A DNA stretch of 64,000 nt from Euphorbia lathyris (Eukaryota; Streptophyta; Magnoliopsida; Malpighiales; Euphorbiaceae): the NCBI RefSeq assembly GCF_963576675.1, contig NC_088911.1, positions 61,155,756-61,219,755 of the forward strand. The letters are read 5' to 3'. Below are positions 11,401 to 22,073 of this stretch, piece after piece; within the stretch, counting starts at the first letter, position 1; every line of letters starts with the position of its first letter. The translations under genes were made by a program, and so were the position numbers. Under the pieces are notes generated by a model. It was given only the letters and a program-made list of their open reading frames with translations. It was not told where the DNA came from and did not search any database.

Positions 11401-14400
11401 CTGCCTTGTAAATATGGTCTGTGTTGGATAGCTAGAGCCAAACCCATAATCTCCTTATCATATGCCGATTTTGCCAAGTTCATATCTGCTAATGCTTTGC
11501 TGAAAAAGCAACAGGCCTCGCATTCTGCATTAGGACAGAGCCAATCCCCCTCGCCGAAGCATCACACTCAATGTCAAATAGTTCCTCAAAATTGGGCGAG
11601 GCCAAAACCGGGGCAGTTGTGAGTGCAACTTTTAATGCCTCAAAAGCTAGTTGAGAAGTTTCAGTCCAAAGGAATCCATCTTTTTTTTTTTATCAACTTT
11701 GTAAGAGACTTAGTAATTTTCCCACAATTAGCAATAAATTTCCGGTAATAACCTGTGAGCCCAAGAAATCCTCTTATGCCTTTTACTGATTTCAGAACCG
11801 GCCATGACATCAGGGCTTCTACCTTGGTGGGATCCATTGTAACTCCCTCGTCCGAAATTATGTGTCCAAGATACTCCACTGAGCTTCCCCCATACTGACA
11901 TTTGCTGAAGTTGGTGTTTTTGCTCAGTATGTCCAAAGCAGTCCTCACATGTTTGAATTGCGATTCCCAGTTGGTACTTAATATCAGAATGTCATGAAAA
12001 AAACTAGGATGAATTTCCTCAAATAAGGCCTAGCCAAACGATTTAATCCCAAACTCTTTAATTACCTTGTAGGGCTCATGAATGATGAACCTGCTTCCTC
12101 ACCACATGATCTAAAATTTCATTCATGGTGGCCTCAAACGTCGTCGGAGCGTTTGTCAATCCCAAAGGCATCATCAAGTATTCGTAATGCTCGTCATGCG
12201 TCCGAAAGTCTGTTTTTTCCACATCTTCTTCCTTCATCGGAATTTGGTGGTATCCCGCTTCCAAATCCACTTTAGAAAAGTATTGTGCTCCATGGAATTC
12301 ATCAAGCAACTCATCCACCACTAGGATCGGGAACTTGTCCAGCATTGTTACCCGGTTCAAGGCTTTGTAATCGACACATAATCTCCATGAGTTGTCTTTC
12401 TTTTTCACCAGAAGGACCAGACTCGAGTATGCACTGCCACTGTTTCGAATGATCCCTTGCTCTAACATATCTTCTACCTCTCTCTAAATCTCGTCTTTAT
12501 GGTGATGCATGTAGCGATAAGGCCAGACGCACACAGGATGATAAAGAACTCAGCCAATAACAGTTTAATTAAGTAACAAACAGAGAAAAATGGAGAAAGA
12601 GATTGATATTATTGCTAATATGGGTAAGAAACTAGAACTGTGAATGGAGAAGGAATGAACAAAGGATTTCCAGGGAAAGTTCCCTCTCTCAAAGCTAATT
12701 CGCTAAGAGCCAAAATTGGAGATCATCATTCAACAACATACCTTGCCACACACACGGTACCCAAATATATAACTGACTCTCTTCTCCCTAGGCATAACCA
12801 ACTATGCCAACTCAATTACCCTTTCCAGAATTACCCTTAGCCCTCCTAGTGTACACCCTCCAGACTTTAGGACCTTGTTGCACATGGGCCATAACAGGCC
12901 CACTAACTTGTTCTGTATCATTACCGCCGCCTTCAAGAACTGTCTTGTCCTCAAGACAGACATCCGGAAACTGACTTTGAATAACAAGAGCATCCTCCCA
13001 AGTAGCCTCTTCCAAAGGATGGTCTTTCCATTGAATCAACCACTGCAAAATAGTCTCATCCGAACGAGACACTGATCTAGTAGCTTGTATGGCATGCGGA
13101 ATGAAATGATCTGCAACATCCAGCTCAAGTTCTTGAGGCAGAGAACCCTCTACCACATCAGAGAAAATGGCTTTCTTAAGGAGAGAGACATGAAAAACGG
13201 GATGAATCTTAGAAGTAGGAGGCAACTGCAATTTGTAAGCAACGGAGCCTATTTTTTCCACAATCTGAAAAGGACCAAAATACCTGGCAGCAAGCTTCTG
13301 ACAGACCCGTGAAGAAACAGACATTTGACGATATGGTTTCAACTTCAGATATACCCATTCGCCAACCAAAAAACTGACCGCCCTGCGTTTTTTATCTGCT
13401 TGATCCTTCATCAAGGACTGAGCTCTCTGCAAATGAAGTTTCAACTGTTTCAATGTCTCATCTCTGTCCTTCAACTCCTGCCCAACAGCTTCTACTCGAA
13501 CTTCTCCCGGAATGAATTGAACCACAGTCGGTGGCTTCCTGCCATATACAATTTCAAAAGGGGAAAAACTCGTAGAGCTGTGAAAAGAGGTGTTATACCA
13601 AAATTCAGCCCAAGGTACCCAAAGCGACCAATGTCGAGGTTGATCAACTGCAAAACAACGAAGATAGGTTTCTAAACACCGATTAATCACCTCGGTTTGG
13701 CCGTCGGACTCAGGGTGATAAGCAGAGCTCATATGTAATTGAGTTCCTTGCAAGCAAAAGATTTCCTGCCAAAAGTTAATGAGAAAAAGAGGATCGCGAT
13801 CACTAAGGATGGACTTAGGGAGCCCATGAAGCCGAACTATTTCACGGACAAAAATCTCGGCGATACTTCGAGCTGTGTAAGGATGTTTCAACAAAACGAA
13901 GTGACTGTATTTGGACAGCCTTCAACCACAACAAGCAAAGCATCATACCCTCTAGATTTCGGCAATCCAACTATAAAATCCATGGAAACATGGTCCCAAA
14001 TAACCTCTGGAATGTCCAATGGTTGCAAGAGTCCCCCGAGAGCTAAGGAGCTAGACTTGCAACGTTGACAAACATCACAACCTTGAACATACTTCTGTAC
14101 TGTGCAACTCATACCTGGCCAGTATAAATTGGCTGCAAGGCGACGATAGGTTCGATAATACCCCGAATGTCCCCCTGTAGCAGACTTGTGAAACTCATCA
14201 AGAAGAGTAGGGATCAATGCCGACGTCTTCGAAATAACCAATCGGTTCTTGTAATACAGCTTACCTTGATGTAATAAGTAGCCTGCTCCCAATCATACAC
14301 AATCTGTTGCAAGGTTGGATCAGATTTCACCTCTGTAAAAAGTTGTTCACTTTCAAGCCAAACCGGGCTAGAAAGCATGGTCGAAAATTCACCATCGCTC

Positions 14401-17400
14401 TCCCTTCTTGAAAAGCGCATCAGTAGCGTGGTTTTCTTTTCCCGGTTTATAACAGATGTCGAATTGGTACCCTAAAAGTTTAGCAACCCAATTTTGTTGA
14501 TCTGGAGTTGTAATTCGCTGCTGCAAAAGGTGTTTGAGACTTTTTTGATCAGTATAAACGGTGAAACGGGTACCCAAGAGATAAGAACGCCAATGTTGGA
14601 CTGCTAAGACTAAGACCATAATTTCCCTTTCATAAGCAGACTTTGCCAAATTCCCTTCCGAAAGAGCTTTACTGAAGGCAATAGGGTGTTGTTGTTGCAT
14701 CAAGATGGCTCCAATTCCCCGTCCGGAAGCGTCACATTCCACAATAAAAGGAAGAGAAAAATCAGGTAGGGCTAATACAGGAGCTGTTACCATAGCTGTT
14801 TTGAGAGCATCAAAAGCCCGTTGTGCCTCTGAATTCCAGTGGAAACCATTCTTTTTAGTCAATTCAGTGAGGGGTTTAGCAATACTTCCATAGTGGCGTA
14901 TAAACTTCCTGTAATAACCTGTGAGACCCAAGAATCCCCTAACTCCTTTAACCTGCTTGGGCATCGGCCAATCAACCACTGCTTGAATTTTTGTCGGGTC
15001 CATAGACACCCCTTGTTTGTCGATGATGTGGCCTAAGTACTCAACTGACAGCTGCCCAAAGACGCACTTTTTTCCATTAACCCGGAACTGATTCGTAGCC
15101 AAAATACGCAAGGCAATTGCAAGATCCTCCATATGTCGTGCCCATGTGGGGCTATAGACGAGGATATCATCAAAGAAAACCACTATGAACTGACGGAGGT
15201 AAAGGCGAAATATATCGTTCATGACAGCTTGGAAGGTAGCTGGCGCGTTAGTGAGCCCAAAAGGCATGACCAAGTATTCATAGTGACCATCATGGGTCCT
15301 GAAAGCAGTCTTTTCTACATTGGCAGGTTGCATACAAATCTGATTATAGCCTGATATGAGGTCTAATTTGGAGAAAAATTGAGCGCCCTTCAATTCATCA
15401 ATCAACTCTTCCACAACGGGAATGGGGTACTTATCCGGCACTGTAGCTTTATTTAATGCTCGATAATCAACACACATTCGCCATGTTTGATCCTTCTTTC
15501 GTACCAAAATTACTGGACTAGAAAAAGCACTCTTACTAGGACGAATGACCCCATGGCCAGAAGCTCCCTCACATGCCTCTCAATTTCCGTTTTCTGAACA
15601 TGAGGGTAACGATAAGGCCGGACACAAGTAGGACCTTGGTTAGGCAATAAAGTGATGGAGTGATCGTGGGGACATGAAGGAGGTAAGCCCGTGGGTGCCT
15701 GAAAGACTTCAGCAAAACGCTGAAACAGAGATTGTAAGTCATTTTGCTGAGAATTAGAAAGCAATTCTAACCCTGGTGAAATGCTCTCCATAGATATCAT
15801 TCCTAGAGAGGAACCCTGCTGAGCATTCGATAACCATCCCTGGAGTGAGGATTGCCCCGCCATTGAATGTGATATGCCTGTCAAACAAATTTCAGTACCC
15901 AAATGATAGAATTTCATATATTGCAAATCCCAATTATGAACAACTTCTCCTAAAGTTTTAAGCCATTCAATGCCTAAAACCATGTCCAAATTGCCCATGT
16001 CAAATAATAAAGCATCCACCATAAATTGACAGTCTTCCAACGATATTTGTAGGTCTGTGCATTTCTTAGTAATCAAAACCTTGTGCCCATCTCCCAACTT
16101 GATATGCAAACCCAAAAATTCCTTGGTTGATAAACCTAAAGCTTGCGTCAATTTCTGGGAAACAAAGTTATGGGTTGCCCCACTATCAATCAAAATTACA
16201 ATAGGGATTCCCAACAAAGAACCTTCAAGCTTTAGGGTTTTTAACCCATGATTATGGTCAGGGACAGCCCCATTAAACTCTAAAACAGTGCACTCCCCTT
16301 CTTCTGTAACCACATGTTCTTGCTCTAACCCATCCTCGGAATTTTCTAATCGCAGAATTTCGCCGGCATCGGAAACGGTTTCGTCATCAGCCAAAAGAAT
16401 CACCTCAATTTTTCTTCAGGACATTTGTGTGCCGGTCCGTACTGCTATCCACAACGATAACACAACCCTTTCTTCCGCCGTCTTCCCGTTCAGATCTGGT
16501 GAGAGATCGTGAACCCCGATTGTGAGAAGGAACCGTCCTATTGGAATCAGCCTTGGAGGCATCATTGACTTTGGGAAATTCAGGACGTCTAAAAAGAGGC
16601 CCTGGCAATGAAACATTGCGTTCCATTTGATGGGTTGGGATTTTAGAATCGGGTCGATGGGTCTGACCCGTTTTGTAATCGGATCGTGGATAACCCGGAG
16701 AAGAAAATCGCGTTTGATGGCCTGTGTCTTTACCACGATCAAAGCGATATCGCGAAACAGAGAGTCGCTGGTCGGAAGGATTCAACATCTCCTCCACGTC
16801 TTTAGCGAGATACATGGCTTGCAAACGTGATTCTGGTCGATGAAGACAGACCCATCTTCTAACTTCAGTTTAGAGTCCAGCCAAAAAATAACCCAGGGAT
16901 TGAGTTTCAGGAAGGCGTGGGACAAGAGAAAGAAGATACTCAAAGTCTTCAATGTAATCATGAATGGATCCTGTTTGCTGAATGGTTGAGAGTTGTTCAT
17001 ACGGATTCTAAATCTCCAATCCACTAAATCGTTGAAGGAGCTCCTGTGTAAATACCTCCCATGTCAAAGCTTCATAAATTTCTTTGACAATCGTAAACCA
17101 GTGTTGAGCGACCCCTGTCATACTCAACTGCGCTAAACGAATTTGCATATCTGTCGGAGTTCCGTGAATCTCAAAATACAACTCTGCTTTAGAAATCCAG
17201 CCCCGAGGATCAGACCCATAAAACTCTGGTAACTTCACTTTTTTAGCAGCAATGTAAACTTCCTCACCTGGTCTTGAATGGTAGGAAGAAGATCCAAAAG
17301 GAGGGGCATGAGGTTTGCCTGAATCTGGGGGATTGACTAGTGGAGGAGAAGACTCAGGAGCCATGTCCGTGTTTTTACCGGCACCGCCCTCTGGTTGCTT

Positions 17401-20400
17401 CCCTTGCTGTTTGATCCAGTTCAGCAGGTAGATTCTAAACTCGCCCTGTTTGGATTGCTCTGCTTCTATGGACTGAAGGGATAACTTAATATCCTTGACA
17501 TCCATCTATAAGTTTTGAATTTGGTCATCATGAGCCTCCAAACGAGATTGAGTTCTTGTTTCCATGGGTAGAAGAATAGTGCGTTCTGTTTCGAAACGGC
17601 AGGTCGGACCAATGATAAAGAACTCAGCCAATAACAGTTTAATTAAGTAACAAACAGAGAAAAATGGAGAAAGAGATTGATATTATTGCTAATATGGGTA
17701 AGAAACTAGAACTGTGAATGGAGAAGGAATGAACAAAGGATTTCGAGGGAAAGTTCCCTCTCTCAAAGCTAATTCGCTAAGAGCCAAAATTGGAGATCAT
17801 CATTCAACAACATACCCTGCCACACACACGGTACCCAAATATATAACTAACTCTCTTCTCCCTAGGCATAACCAACTATGCCAGCTCAATTACCCTTAGC
17901 CCTCCTAGTGTACACCCTCCAGACTTTAGGACCTTGTTGCACATGGGCCATAACAGGCCCACTAACTTGTTCTGTATCACAGGACCACTCCCAGCTGCTA
18001 ATTTGATGGCGTGGGTAATCTTTCTCGGTGGTGGTACCCCTCTGGGTTCTCGGAAAACAGCTTCAAACTCTAGAAAAATCTGATTCAAGTCCCCTTGCTG
18101 ATCAACATTCTATTCCCAGAATCAGGTCCAACTTCCCTAAATCGAAAATCAACGCCTTAATTTGGCATTGGAATGAGCCCAAAGCCAAGTAGATCACTCT
18201 GGGCACTGTTCAACGGTCTTAATTGTGTACCCATCCCCTAACCTCATGGTAATTTCTCTTCCAGCTTCTGTATGTAACCCCAGAGATCAAACTAACGTCT
18301 TTGAGACGAAATTGTGGGTGGCGCAATTGTCAATCAGAATCGAAATTGGGATGACTTGAATTTCACCCATGACTTTGAACATTCTGAGTTCCTCGTTGTT
18401 GTGTTCCACCATTCTGTTCCACTCTAAATTGTGGCATTCACCTCCAACCGCAATTTCTTCTTCTTCGCGTGCAGAAATCGCTTCTGCTAGAACAATTTCT
18501 CCCTCTGCGCTGACTTCGTCGTCATCCGCCAATTAATAGAATTCGGAGTTTCCCTTCCGTACAACGATGCTGGGTGAATAAGGCTGGCCACATCGGAAGC
18601 AAAGTCCCTTATGCTTTCGCTCATCCCATTCCCTTTGGGTAATGTGCCTAGTACCCCTATTTCTCGTATTTGAGTTTTGCTCAGTAGAGCATGTGTTATG
18701 TGCAGTAGAAGATAGGGATGAAATTCTGGGCTGGTAAACTCCTGGGCTATTAAAACTCCTTATTTCAGAACTGGCCCATTTAGAGTTACTTGAGCCCACC
18801 ACACTTCCTGATCTATTGTAACCACCGTTTGTACCTTGTGTACGTTTGTACCTTCACGTTCCACCACACTTCCTGACCTATTGGAATTTCCGGTGCCGTG
18901 TCTCTCTCTGTAAATTCTTGCTTCTGCTGTCTTCACTAATCTCATCGCTTCTAGCCGAGAAAGCGGATGATGCATCCTTACCTTATCTCGGATTTCTTCC
19001 CTCAGCCCGTTAACAAAATATCCCACATATTGAAGTTCCGGCTGGCGAGGAACCAATGAAGCCACCATCTCGAAATATTCGATGAATTCTGTAACTGTTC
19101 CCATCTACTTCATTGCTGCTAGCTCCTCATAAGGGTTTTGGATATCAAGGTGGCTAAATCGTTGGAGGAGTTCTTTCTTGAATACTTCCCACTTCAACTG
19201 GGGCCTAGATTCCAGAAGAACCGTGAACCAATTGATAGCTGTTACCTCCATGCATATTTCGGTGTCTGATTAACATGGAAGTAGGTTTCTGCTCAAGTGA
19301 CCCATCCTTTAAGATCCACCCCGTCGAATAGAGGGAGTTTTACTTTTCTTCGGGCCATATTTTGCCCGATGTTGGGTGGCGTGAGCTGCTTGCGGGAAGT
19401 TCTTGACTCAGCTCAAGCTGCCTCCCTGAACCAGGCGTATTGTTCTGTCCTACCACCACTGCATCTCTGGTGTTGACTTCCGTGCCATTCCGCTCCCCTG
19501 AAACAGAGTCCTCCTCATCTGCGGGCTGCTTATCCAACATTTTCATCAGTTTAGCAAGATGAACCTTGAGTTCCTCCATTGACACCTGCATCATTGTCAT
19601 GTTTTGAGATAACCTAGTAACTTGGCTTCCCACTCGGTGAGCTGTTTCTCCACCTCCACCATTTTCACATCCACTGAATCAAACTTACCCTGGACTCGAG
19701 GGTCCATTTCACTGCTGGTGTTAGGCATCCGGCTGGTCGGACTAAAATGATAAAGAATGACAACCAGACCAGCAAAATAACAATGGAACAGTGAATATTA
19801 AGCAACTCTATTGATAATGAGAAAGGTAGGAAAAATACAAAAGGAGATCCCAACAGGGAATCACCCTCCACAGGGATTGTGCCCCTTCCCAGACCGCTGC
19901 CAACTGCAGTAGGTCCCAAAACTAGCAACATACCCAATACCCCTCACAACAGCTCTTTCCTCTTTATTTGATAGCCTTACTACAAGACACCCTAACTCCT
20001 ATGCACCCCAGACAGTCCTAGTCTGCCAAGTGTCCCCCTTTCTCCTTTCTCTCATACACTCTCCAAAGTCTAGGACCCACTCTCTTATTATTATCTACTA
20101 CAGCATTGTTAACAGCCTTTGAGAAAGAACTCCAAACAACAGGAAAATAAAGTAATACTGTAATAAGCACAGAAAACAGAGTTAAGAAAGGAGGAGGAGG
20201 ATGGTAGTATTGATTAACCAAATAAGCTAACAAGAACAGTGAATAAAGGAGGGAGGAAAAGAGATTTCCAGGGAAGGTTCCCTCTCTCAAAGCTGATTAG
20301 CTAAGAGCCAATTGGAGATCAACATTCTCAATACGCATCACACACACGGCACACATATAACTAACTCTCTTCTCCCTAGGCAATAACTAACTTTGCCAGC

Positions 20401-21320
20401 TCATCATTAGCCCTTTCCCAATTTATCCTTACACCTCCTAGTGTAAACCCTCGAACACTTCAGGACCCTGCTGCAAATGGGCCATAACAGGCCTACTGAC
20501 TTGTTCTGTATCAGCCTTGAATTGCAAAAACATTAGGCCTTCAATTTTTATATATACATATAATATAATGTTGGAAGAAATAAAATTTTACGACTGGCTT
20601 GTGCATTGTTGCATTGCAGAACATATGCAATGAAAAGATGAAGATTTCAATAAGAATAAGTTGAACTGAACTTTTGTAAGGGATAAGAAAAAGAAAGAAA
20701 GACATGAATTCACTCATGCATCTAACTAAAAATTACATTCGTTTCTACTTAGGTTCACTGGTCATCTTCATTTATATCCGGAACTGTTGCAGTAAATTTT
20801 TCCATGTGGCCAGCAGTCAGAATAGTCTCATTGTTGATTATTGCTATGAGAATCTGTATTACTGGCATGGCATATGAAATAATATAATTACTGGTGCTGT
20901 CTTGAAACAGACGTGAAGGACCTAATCTCTACTCTTGCTGATAGCGAAGGAGAGTGTTCAATAATTGGTAGTTACAAAATGGACACTTGTGATTCCGTGT
21001 GCCCATCCAGAGTCCGTGCAATGCTAGCATCACGTGCATGCAGATCATCTGTAATGATTGGAGACCCACTTGGAAGGAACGAGATGCAGAAGGTAATTTA
21101 CACTTATTCCTTCACGATTGTATGCTCATTTAACCAAGTTAAAAGGCTGAAAAGAAAGAGAGAGTGATTAATATGTTGTAAATTTGTTCCACAGATACTA
21201 GAGCATTTGGTAGACCTGAAATCACCATGGAATTGTCCACATGGAAGGCCAACCATGCGCCATTTAGTTGACATGACATCCATTTACAAAGATCAGTTGA
21301 AAATGAAGCAAATTAGTTAA
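2482..21320 (+). CDS. PMS1: DNA mismatch repair protein PMS1 (MutL homolog), 12 exons
   Basis: Partner of MLH1 in the nuclear MutL-alpha heterodimer, which nicks DNA during mismatch repair. Exons read by splice signals and phase: 2482-2718, 3275-3598, 4238-5431, 5570 to about 5653, 5754-6025, 6116-6242, 6952-7020, 7192-7265, 8619-8684, 8770-8873, 20911-21092, 21195-21320; about 952 codons, close to other plant PMS1 proteins. The N-terminal GHKL ATPase has motif [13 protein letters not shown] (E39, N43), motif II DNGCG (68-72) and GFRGEA (103-108). The C-terminal endonuclease motif [12 protein letters not shown] (about 768-779) is intact but split by intron 7. [10 protein letters not shown] (about 893-902) is in exon 11 and [10 protein letters not shown] (about 925-934) in exon 12, both beyond the 12-kb intron 10. 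All introns obey GT-AG. The exon 4 donor is the only weak call (5654 or 5624). The middle third is a variable linker. No stop or frameshift is seen. Confidence 0.93.
6604..6881 (-). mobile_element. Small LTR-type element (SMART/TRIM-like), copy 1, in PMS1 intron 6
   Basis: Two direct repeats of 69-70 bp (6604-6672 and 6812-6881) begin TG and end CA and flank 139 bp of noncoding sequence. Read on the minus strand, the first repeat is followed at once by tgctatcagagcc, one mismatch from the initiator-Met tRNA primer binding site, and the second is preceded by a purine-rich stretch. The unit is bordered by a perfect 5-bp duplication CTAAT (6599-6603 and 6882-6886). This is the structure of a complete miniature LTR retrotransposon of 278 bp with no coding capacity, which would need proteins from another element. 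Confidence 0.8.
8102..8504 (+). mobile_element. Small LTR-type element, copy 2, in PMS1 intron 8, with an insertion
   Basis: Same family as the copy at 6604-6881, opposite orientation. Direct repeats lie at 8102-8172 and about 8433-8504. The primer-site-like tggcatcagagcc follows the first repeat at 8173. The target duplication ATCTC is perfect (8097-8101 and 8505-8509). The internal region is longer than in the other copies because about 149 bp of foreign sequence lies at 8247-8395. Confidence 0.78.
8247..8395. repeat. 149-bp insertion rich in GGAAACGG runs
   Basis: This segment breaks the internal region of the small LTR element at 8102-8504 and is bordered by tgca on both sides (8243-8246, 8396-8399), consistent with a 4-bp target duplication. 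It contains short runs of ggaaacgg and related hexamers near both ends, and no terminal inverted repeat that I can see. Class unknown. Confidence 0.5.
9189..9552 (-). repeat. 3' LTR of gypsy element A
   Basis: 364 bp with TG and CA ends, paired with 19748-20114. The 5-bp duplication GCCTT lies directly left at 9184-9188. Confidence 0.85.
9560..12533 (-). pseudogene. Element A pol: RT, RNase H, integrase and chromodomain remnant
   Basis: Minus-strand pieces read in order: reverse transcriptase 12468-12076 ([36 protein letters not shown]), its continuation 11948-11661 ([18 protein letters not shown]), RNase H 11483-11292 and integrase 10950-10560 ([25 protein letters not shown]). After the small LTR insertion at 10291-10543 the integrase tail and a chromodomain-like segment follow to 9560. 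Several frameshifts and stops separate the pieces. The upstream end is cut by insertion of element B at 12538. Confidence 0.8.
10291..10543 (+). mobile_element. Small LTR-type element, copy 3, inside element A integrase
   Basis: Direct repeats lie at 10291-10361 and 10473-10543, with a degenerate primer site (tagtatagagcc) after the first. Flanks are gggtg (10286-10290) and tggtg (10544-10548), a 4-of-5 match. The integrase coding sequence of element A resumes on the other side: the flanks align with the uninterrupted integrase of element B near 13710. The insertion is therefore younger than element A. Confidence 0.75.
12539..12920 (-). repeat. 3' LTR of gypsy element B
   Basis: Runs from TGATAAAGAACTC to TCTGTATCA on the plus strand and pairs with 17613-17979. 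The integrase ORF continues into it and stops at 12812. Confidence 0.88.
12812..14292 (-). pseudogene. Element B integrase with chromodomain-like C-terminus
   Basis: The first part, 14292-13888, carries the HHCC zinc domain ([26 protein letters not shown]). The 360-codon frame 13894-12812 continues with [23 protein letters not shown] and a C-terminal chromodomain-like segment ([20 protein letters not shown]). The first catalytic Asp lies in [12 protein letters not shown] just before a frameshift near 13890-13900. The frame enters the 3' LTR, common in chromoviruses. Integrase inserts the cDNA; a chromodomain would guide it to marked chromatin. Confidence 0.85.
14389..15507 (-). CDS. Element B reverse transcriptase and RNase H
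   Basis: 372 open codons. Reverse transcriptase motifs are [47 protein letters not shown] and the catalytic [11 protein letters not shown]. The connection region has YLGHII and [16 protein letters not shown]. RNase H follows with [34 protein letters not shown] and the last Asp region ENHATDALF. The frame is fused upstream with protease at 15510 apart from one break. The protein copies element RNA into DNA in virus-like particles. Confidence 0.88.
   Translation of the reverse strand: MVRKKDQTWRMCVDYRALNKATVPDKYPIPVVEELIDELKGAQFFSKLDLISGYNQICMQPANVEKTAFRTHDGHYEYLVMPFGLTNAPATFQAVMNDIFRLYLRQFIVVFFDDILVYSPTWARHMEDLAIALRILATNQFRVNGKKCVFGQLSVEYLGHIIDKQGVSMDPTKIQAVVDWPMPKQVKGVRGFLGLTGYYRKFIRHYGSIAKPLTELTKKNGFHWNSEAQRAFDALKTAMVTAPVLALPDFSLPFIVECDASGRGIGAILMQQQHPIAFSKALSEGNLAKSAYEREIMVLVLAVQHWRSYLLGTRFTVYTDQKSLKHLLQQRITTPDQQNWVAKLLGYQFDICYKPGKENHATDALFKKGERW
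15510..16403 (-). CDS. Element B aspartic protease region
   Basis: The 297-codon frame contains the active site [13 protein letters not shown] followed by a flap-like DMVLGIEWL segment, the usual retropepsin of Reina-type elements. Its start ([14 protein letters not shown]) is the junction with gag. It cleaves the Gag-Pol polyprotein. The end runs toward the reverse transcriptase N-terminus ([13 protein letters not shown]) and breaks at 15510. Confidence 0.85.
   Translation of the reverse strand: MILLADDETVSDAGEILRLENSEDGLEQEHVVTEEGECTVLEFNGAVPDHNHGLKTLKLEGSLLGIPIVILIDSGATHNFVSQKLTQALGLSTKEFLGLHIKLGDGHKVLITKKCTDLQISLEDCQFMVDALLFDMGNLDMVLGIEWLKTLGEVVHNWDLQYMKFYHLGTEICLTGISHSMAGQSSLQGWLSNAQQGSSLGMISMESISPGLELLSNSQQNDLQSLFQRFAEVFQAPTGLPPSCPHDHSITLLPNQGPTCVRPYRYPHVQKTEIERHVRELLAMGSFVLVRVLFLVQ
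16405..17505 (-). pseudogene. Element B gag remnant
   Basis: The capsid part 17505-17008 has [26 protein letters not shown] sequence followed by GVAQHWF, typical of retrotransposon Gag. It continues in other frames through 17024-16782 and 16824-16405. The nucleocapsid knuckle reads GLCYRCG, then an in-frame TAG, then QYGPAHKC near 16410-16460, so the zinc finger is broken by a stop. At least two frameshifts are present. Confidence 0.75.
17613..17979 (-). repeat. 5' LTR of gypsy element B
   Basis: 367 bp, pairs with 12539-12920; followed by CAGGA at 17980-17984. Confidence 0.88.
17985..19633 (-). pseudogene. Element A gag and protease remnant
   Basis: Gag pieces lie at 19633-19340 and 19104-18533; the latter has [18 protein letters not shown] and a knuckle start [12 protein letters not shown] that loses its His and last Cys through a one-base shift. 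The protease piece 18532-18287 has the active-site position changed to [10 protein letters not shown]: the D-S/T-G triad is D-N-C, so the enzyme would be dead. The fragment 18088-17985 is the start of the pol region before the element B insertion. Confidence 0.75.
19748..20114 (-). repeat. 5' LTR of gypsy element A
   Basis: 367 bp, paired with 9189-9552. On its right lies GCCTT (20115-20119), shared with the neighbouring solo LTR C. Confidence 0.85.
20120..20512 (-). mobile_element. Solo LTR C, related to the element B LTRs
   Basis: 393 bp running from TGAGAAAGAACTCC to GTTCTGTATCA, clearly related to the element B LTR but more diverged. It has no internal region and is flanked by GCCTT on both sides (20115-20119 and 20513-20517), as left by LTR-LTR recombination. 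Its left duplication is shared with element A. Confidence 0.82.
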
Positions 21321-21849
21321 AGATGGACCTTAATGCCACTGCCTTAACTTATCCTCATTTTTTTTTTGTTAAACAGTTATTAGTAGGCATTAAAACTGAA
21401 ATGTACAAGAAAGAATGACCACGTGTAATTAGCAAATGAATTAAGGTCTGCTTCTTTTGTAATTAAAATGAAACTTATCCTATGCCCTTCTATTTGTGAT
21501 AATTTTCATTTTCATCTTTCATTTACAATTAGTTTCACGTTTGTACAAGTTAAAAGGAAATTAATATTTAAAGAGTAGCTGTCAGAAAGAAATTTGACAT
21601 CAACTCTCAAGAATATATTGAATCAATTAATAGAACAAATCATGATTAGGTATATGTGATGTGTTATTTACAAATTTAGTCGTTCCATTAAAAATTGTTG
21701 TCGTGACTATTTACCTTAAAAACAAAAACGTAATTGAGAGCAATATTTTATCTTATAATAAACACCCATATAGAAGATTTAACTTCTTAAATTAATTAAA
21801 TTACAAATATTTTTTTAATATACCATAATTAATGATACAAATTAAATGC
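21321..21849. other. 3' flank of PMS1
   Basis: AT-rich sequence holding the PMS1 3' UTR and spacer. T-rich stretches and near-polyadenylation hexamers occur but none stands out. No ORF or RNA gene seen. Confidence 0.5.
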
Positions 21850-22073
21850 ATACTTGAGTTGAGGCATCTGCTCCTTTACCCTGCGATTTTGCGGCTAGGG
21901 TTTTCTCATACCTTTTTTGGGGTTTCGAATTTTTGTTGGTTCCCTTCCCATGATTGTGCTTTAATCGGCAAAGTTTGCTCCCTTCATTCCCTCTGCTGAT
22001 TCTTGCTCTCGTCAACTCTTGTTTTTTCCCTCTAATTTCATCAATCTGGCATGGTGGCTACTCCCTACTTGGT

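Larger units (their letters stand above)
12539..17979 (-). mobile_element. Ty3-gypsy element B (Reina-like chromovirus), nested in element A
   Basis: 5441 bp with LTRs at 12539-12920 (382 bp) and 17613-17979 (367 bp, lacking a 15-bp stretch). The target duplication is a perfect CAGGA (12534-12538 and 17980-17984). It splits element A between the peptide before 17985 ([11 protein letters not shown]) and the one after 12533 (PYRYMHH). A primer-site-like stretch starting TGGTCCGACC lies next to the 5' LTR at 17612 on the minus strand. Its LTRs differ by only a few substitutions besides the indel, so it inserted later than element A. Confidence 0.9.
9189..20114 (-). mobile_element. Ty3-gypsy element A (Reina-like chromovirus), interrupted
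   Basis: LTRs are at 9189-9552 (3') and 19748-20114 (5'); both run TGATAAAG to TTAACA on the plus strand and match along their length with many scattered substitutions. The element is bordered by GCCTT at 9184-9188 and 20115-20119. Coding order on the minus strand is gag, protease, then reverse transcriptase, RNase H, integrase and a chromodomain-like end (QWLIQW, 9600-9720). Without element B and the small LTR element it is about 5.2 kb, near the size of Reina chromoviruses. Frames are broken in many places, so it is inactive. Confidence 0.85.
8874..20910 (+). other. PMS1 intron 10, expanded to 12.0 kb by nested insertions
   Basis: The donor GTAATC at 8874 and the acceptor ending AACAG at 20910 join in matching phase (one base plus two). 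Removing the insertions between the GCCTT copies leaves an ancestral intron of roughly 0.7 kb. Contents from left to right: native intron 8874-9183; gypsy element A 9189-20114 with element B (12539-17979) and a small LTR element (10291-10543) inside it; solo LTR C 20120-20512; native intron to 20910. Elements A, B and C all lie opposite to PMS1 transcription. Confidence 0.9.
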
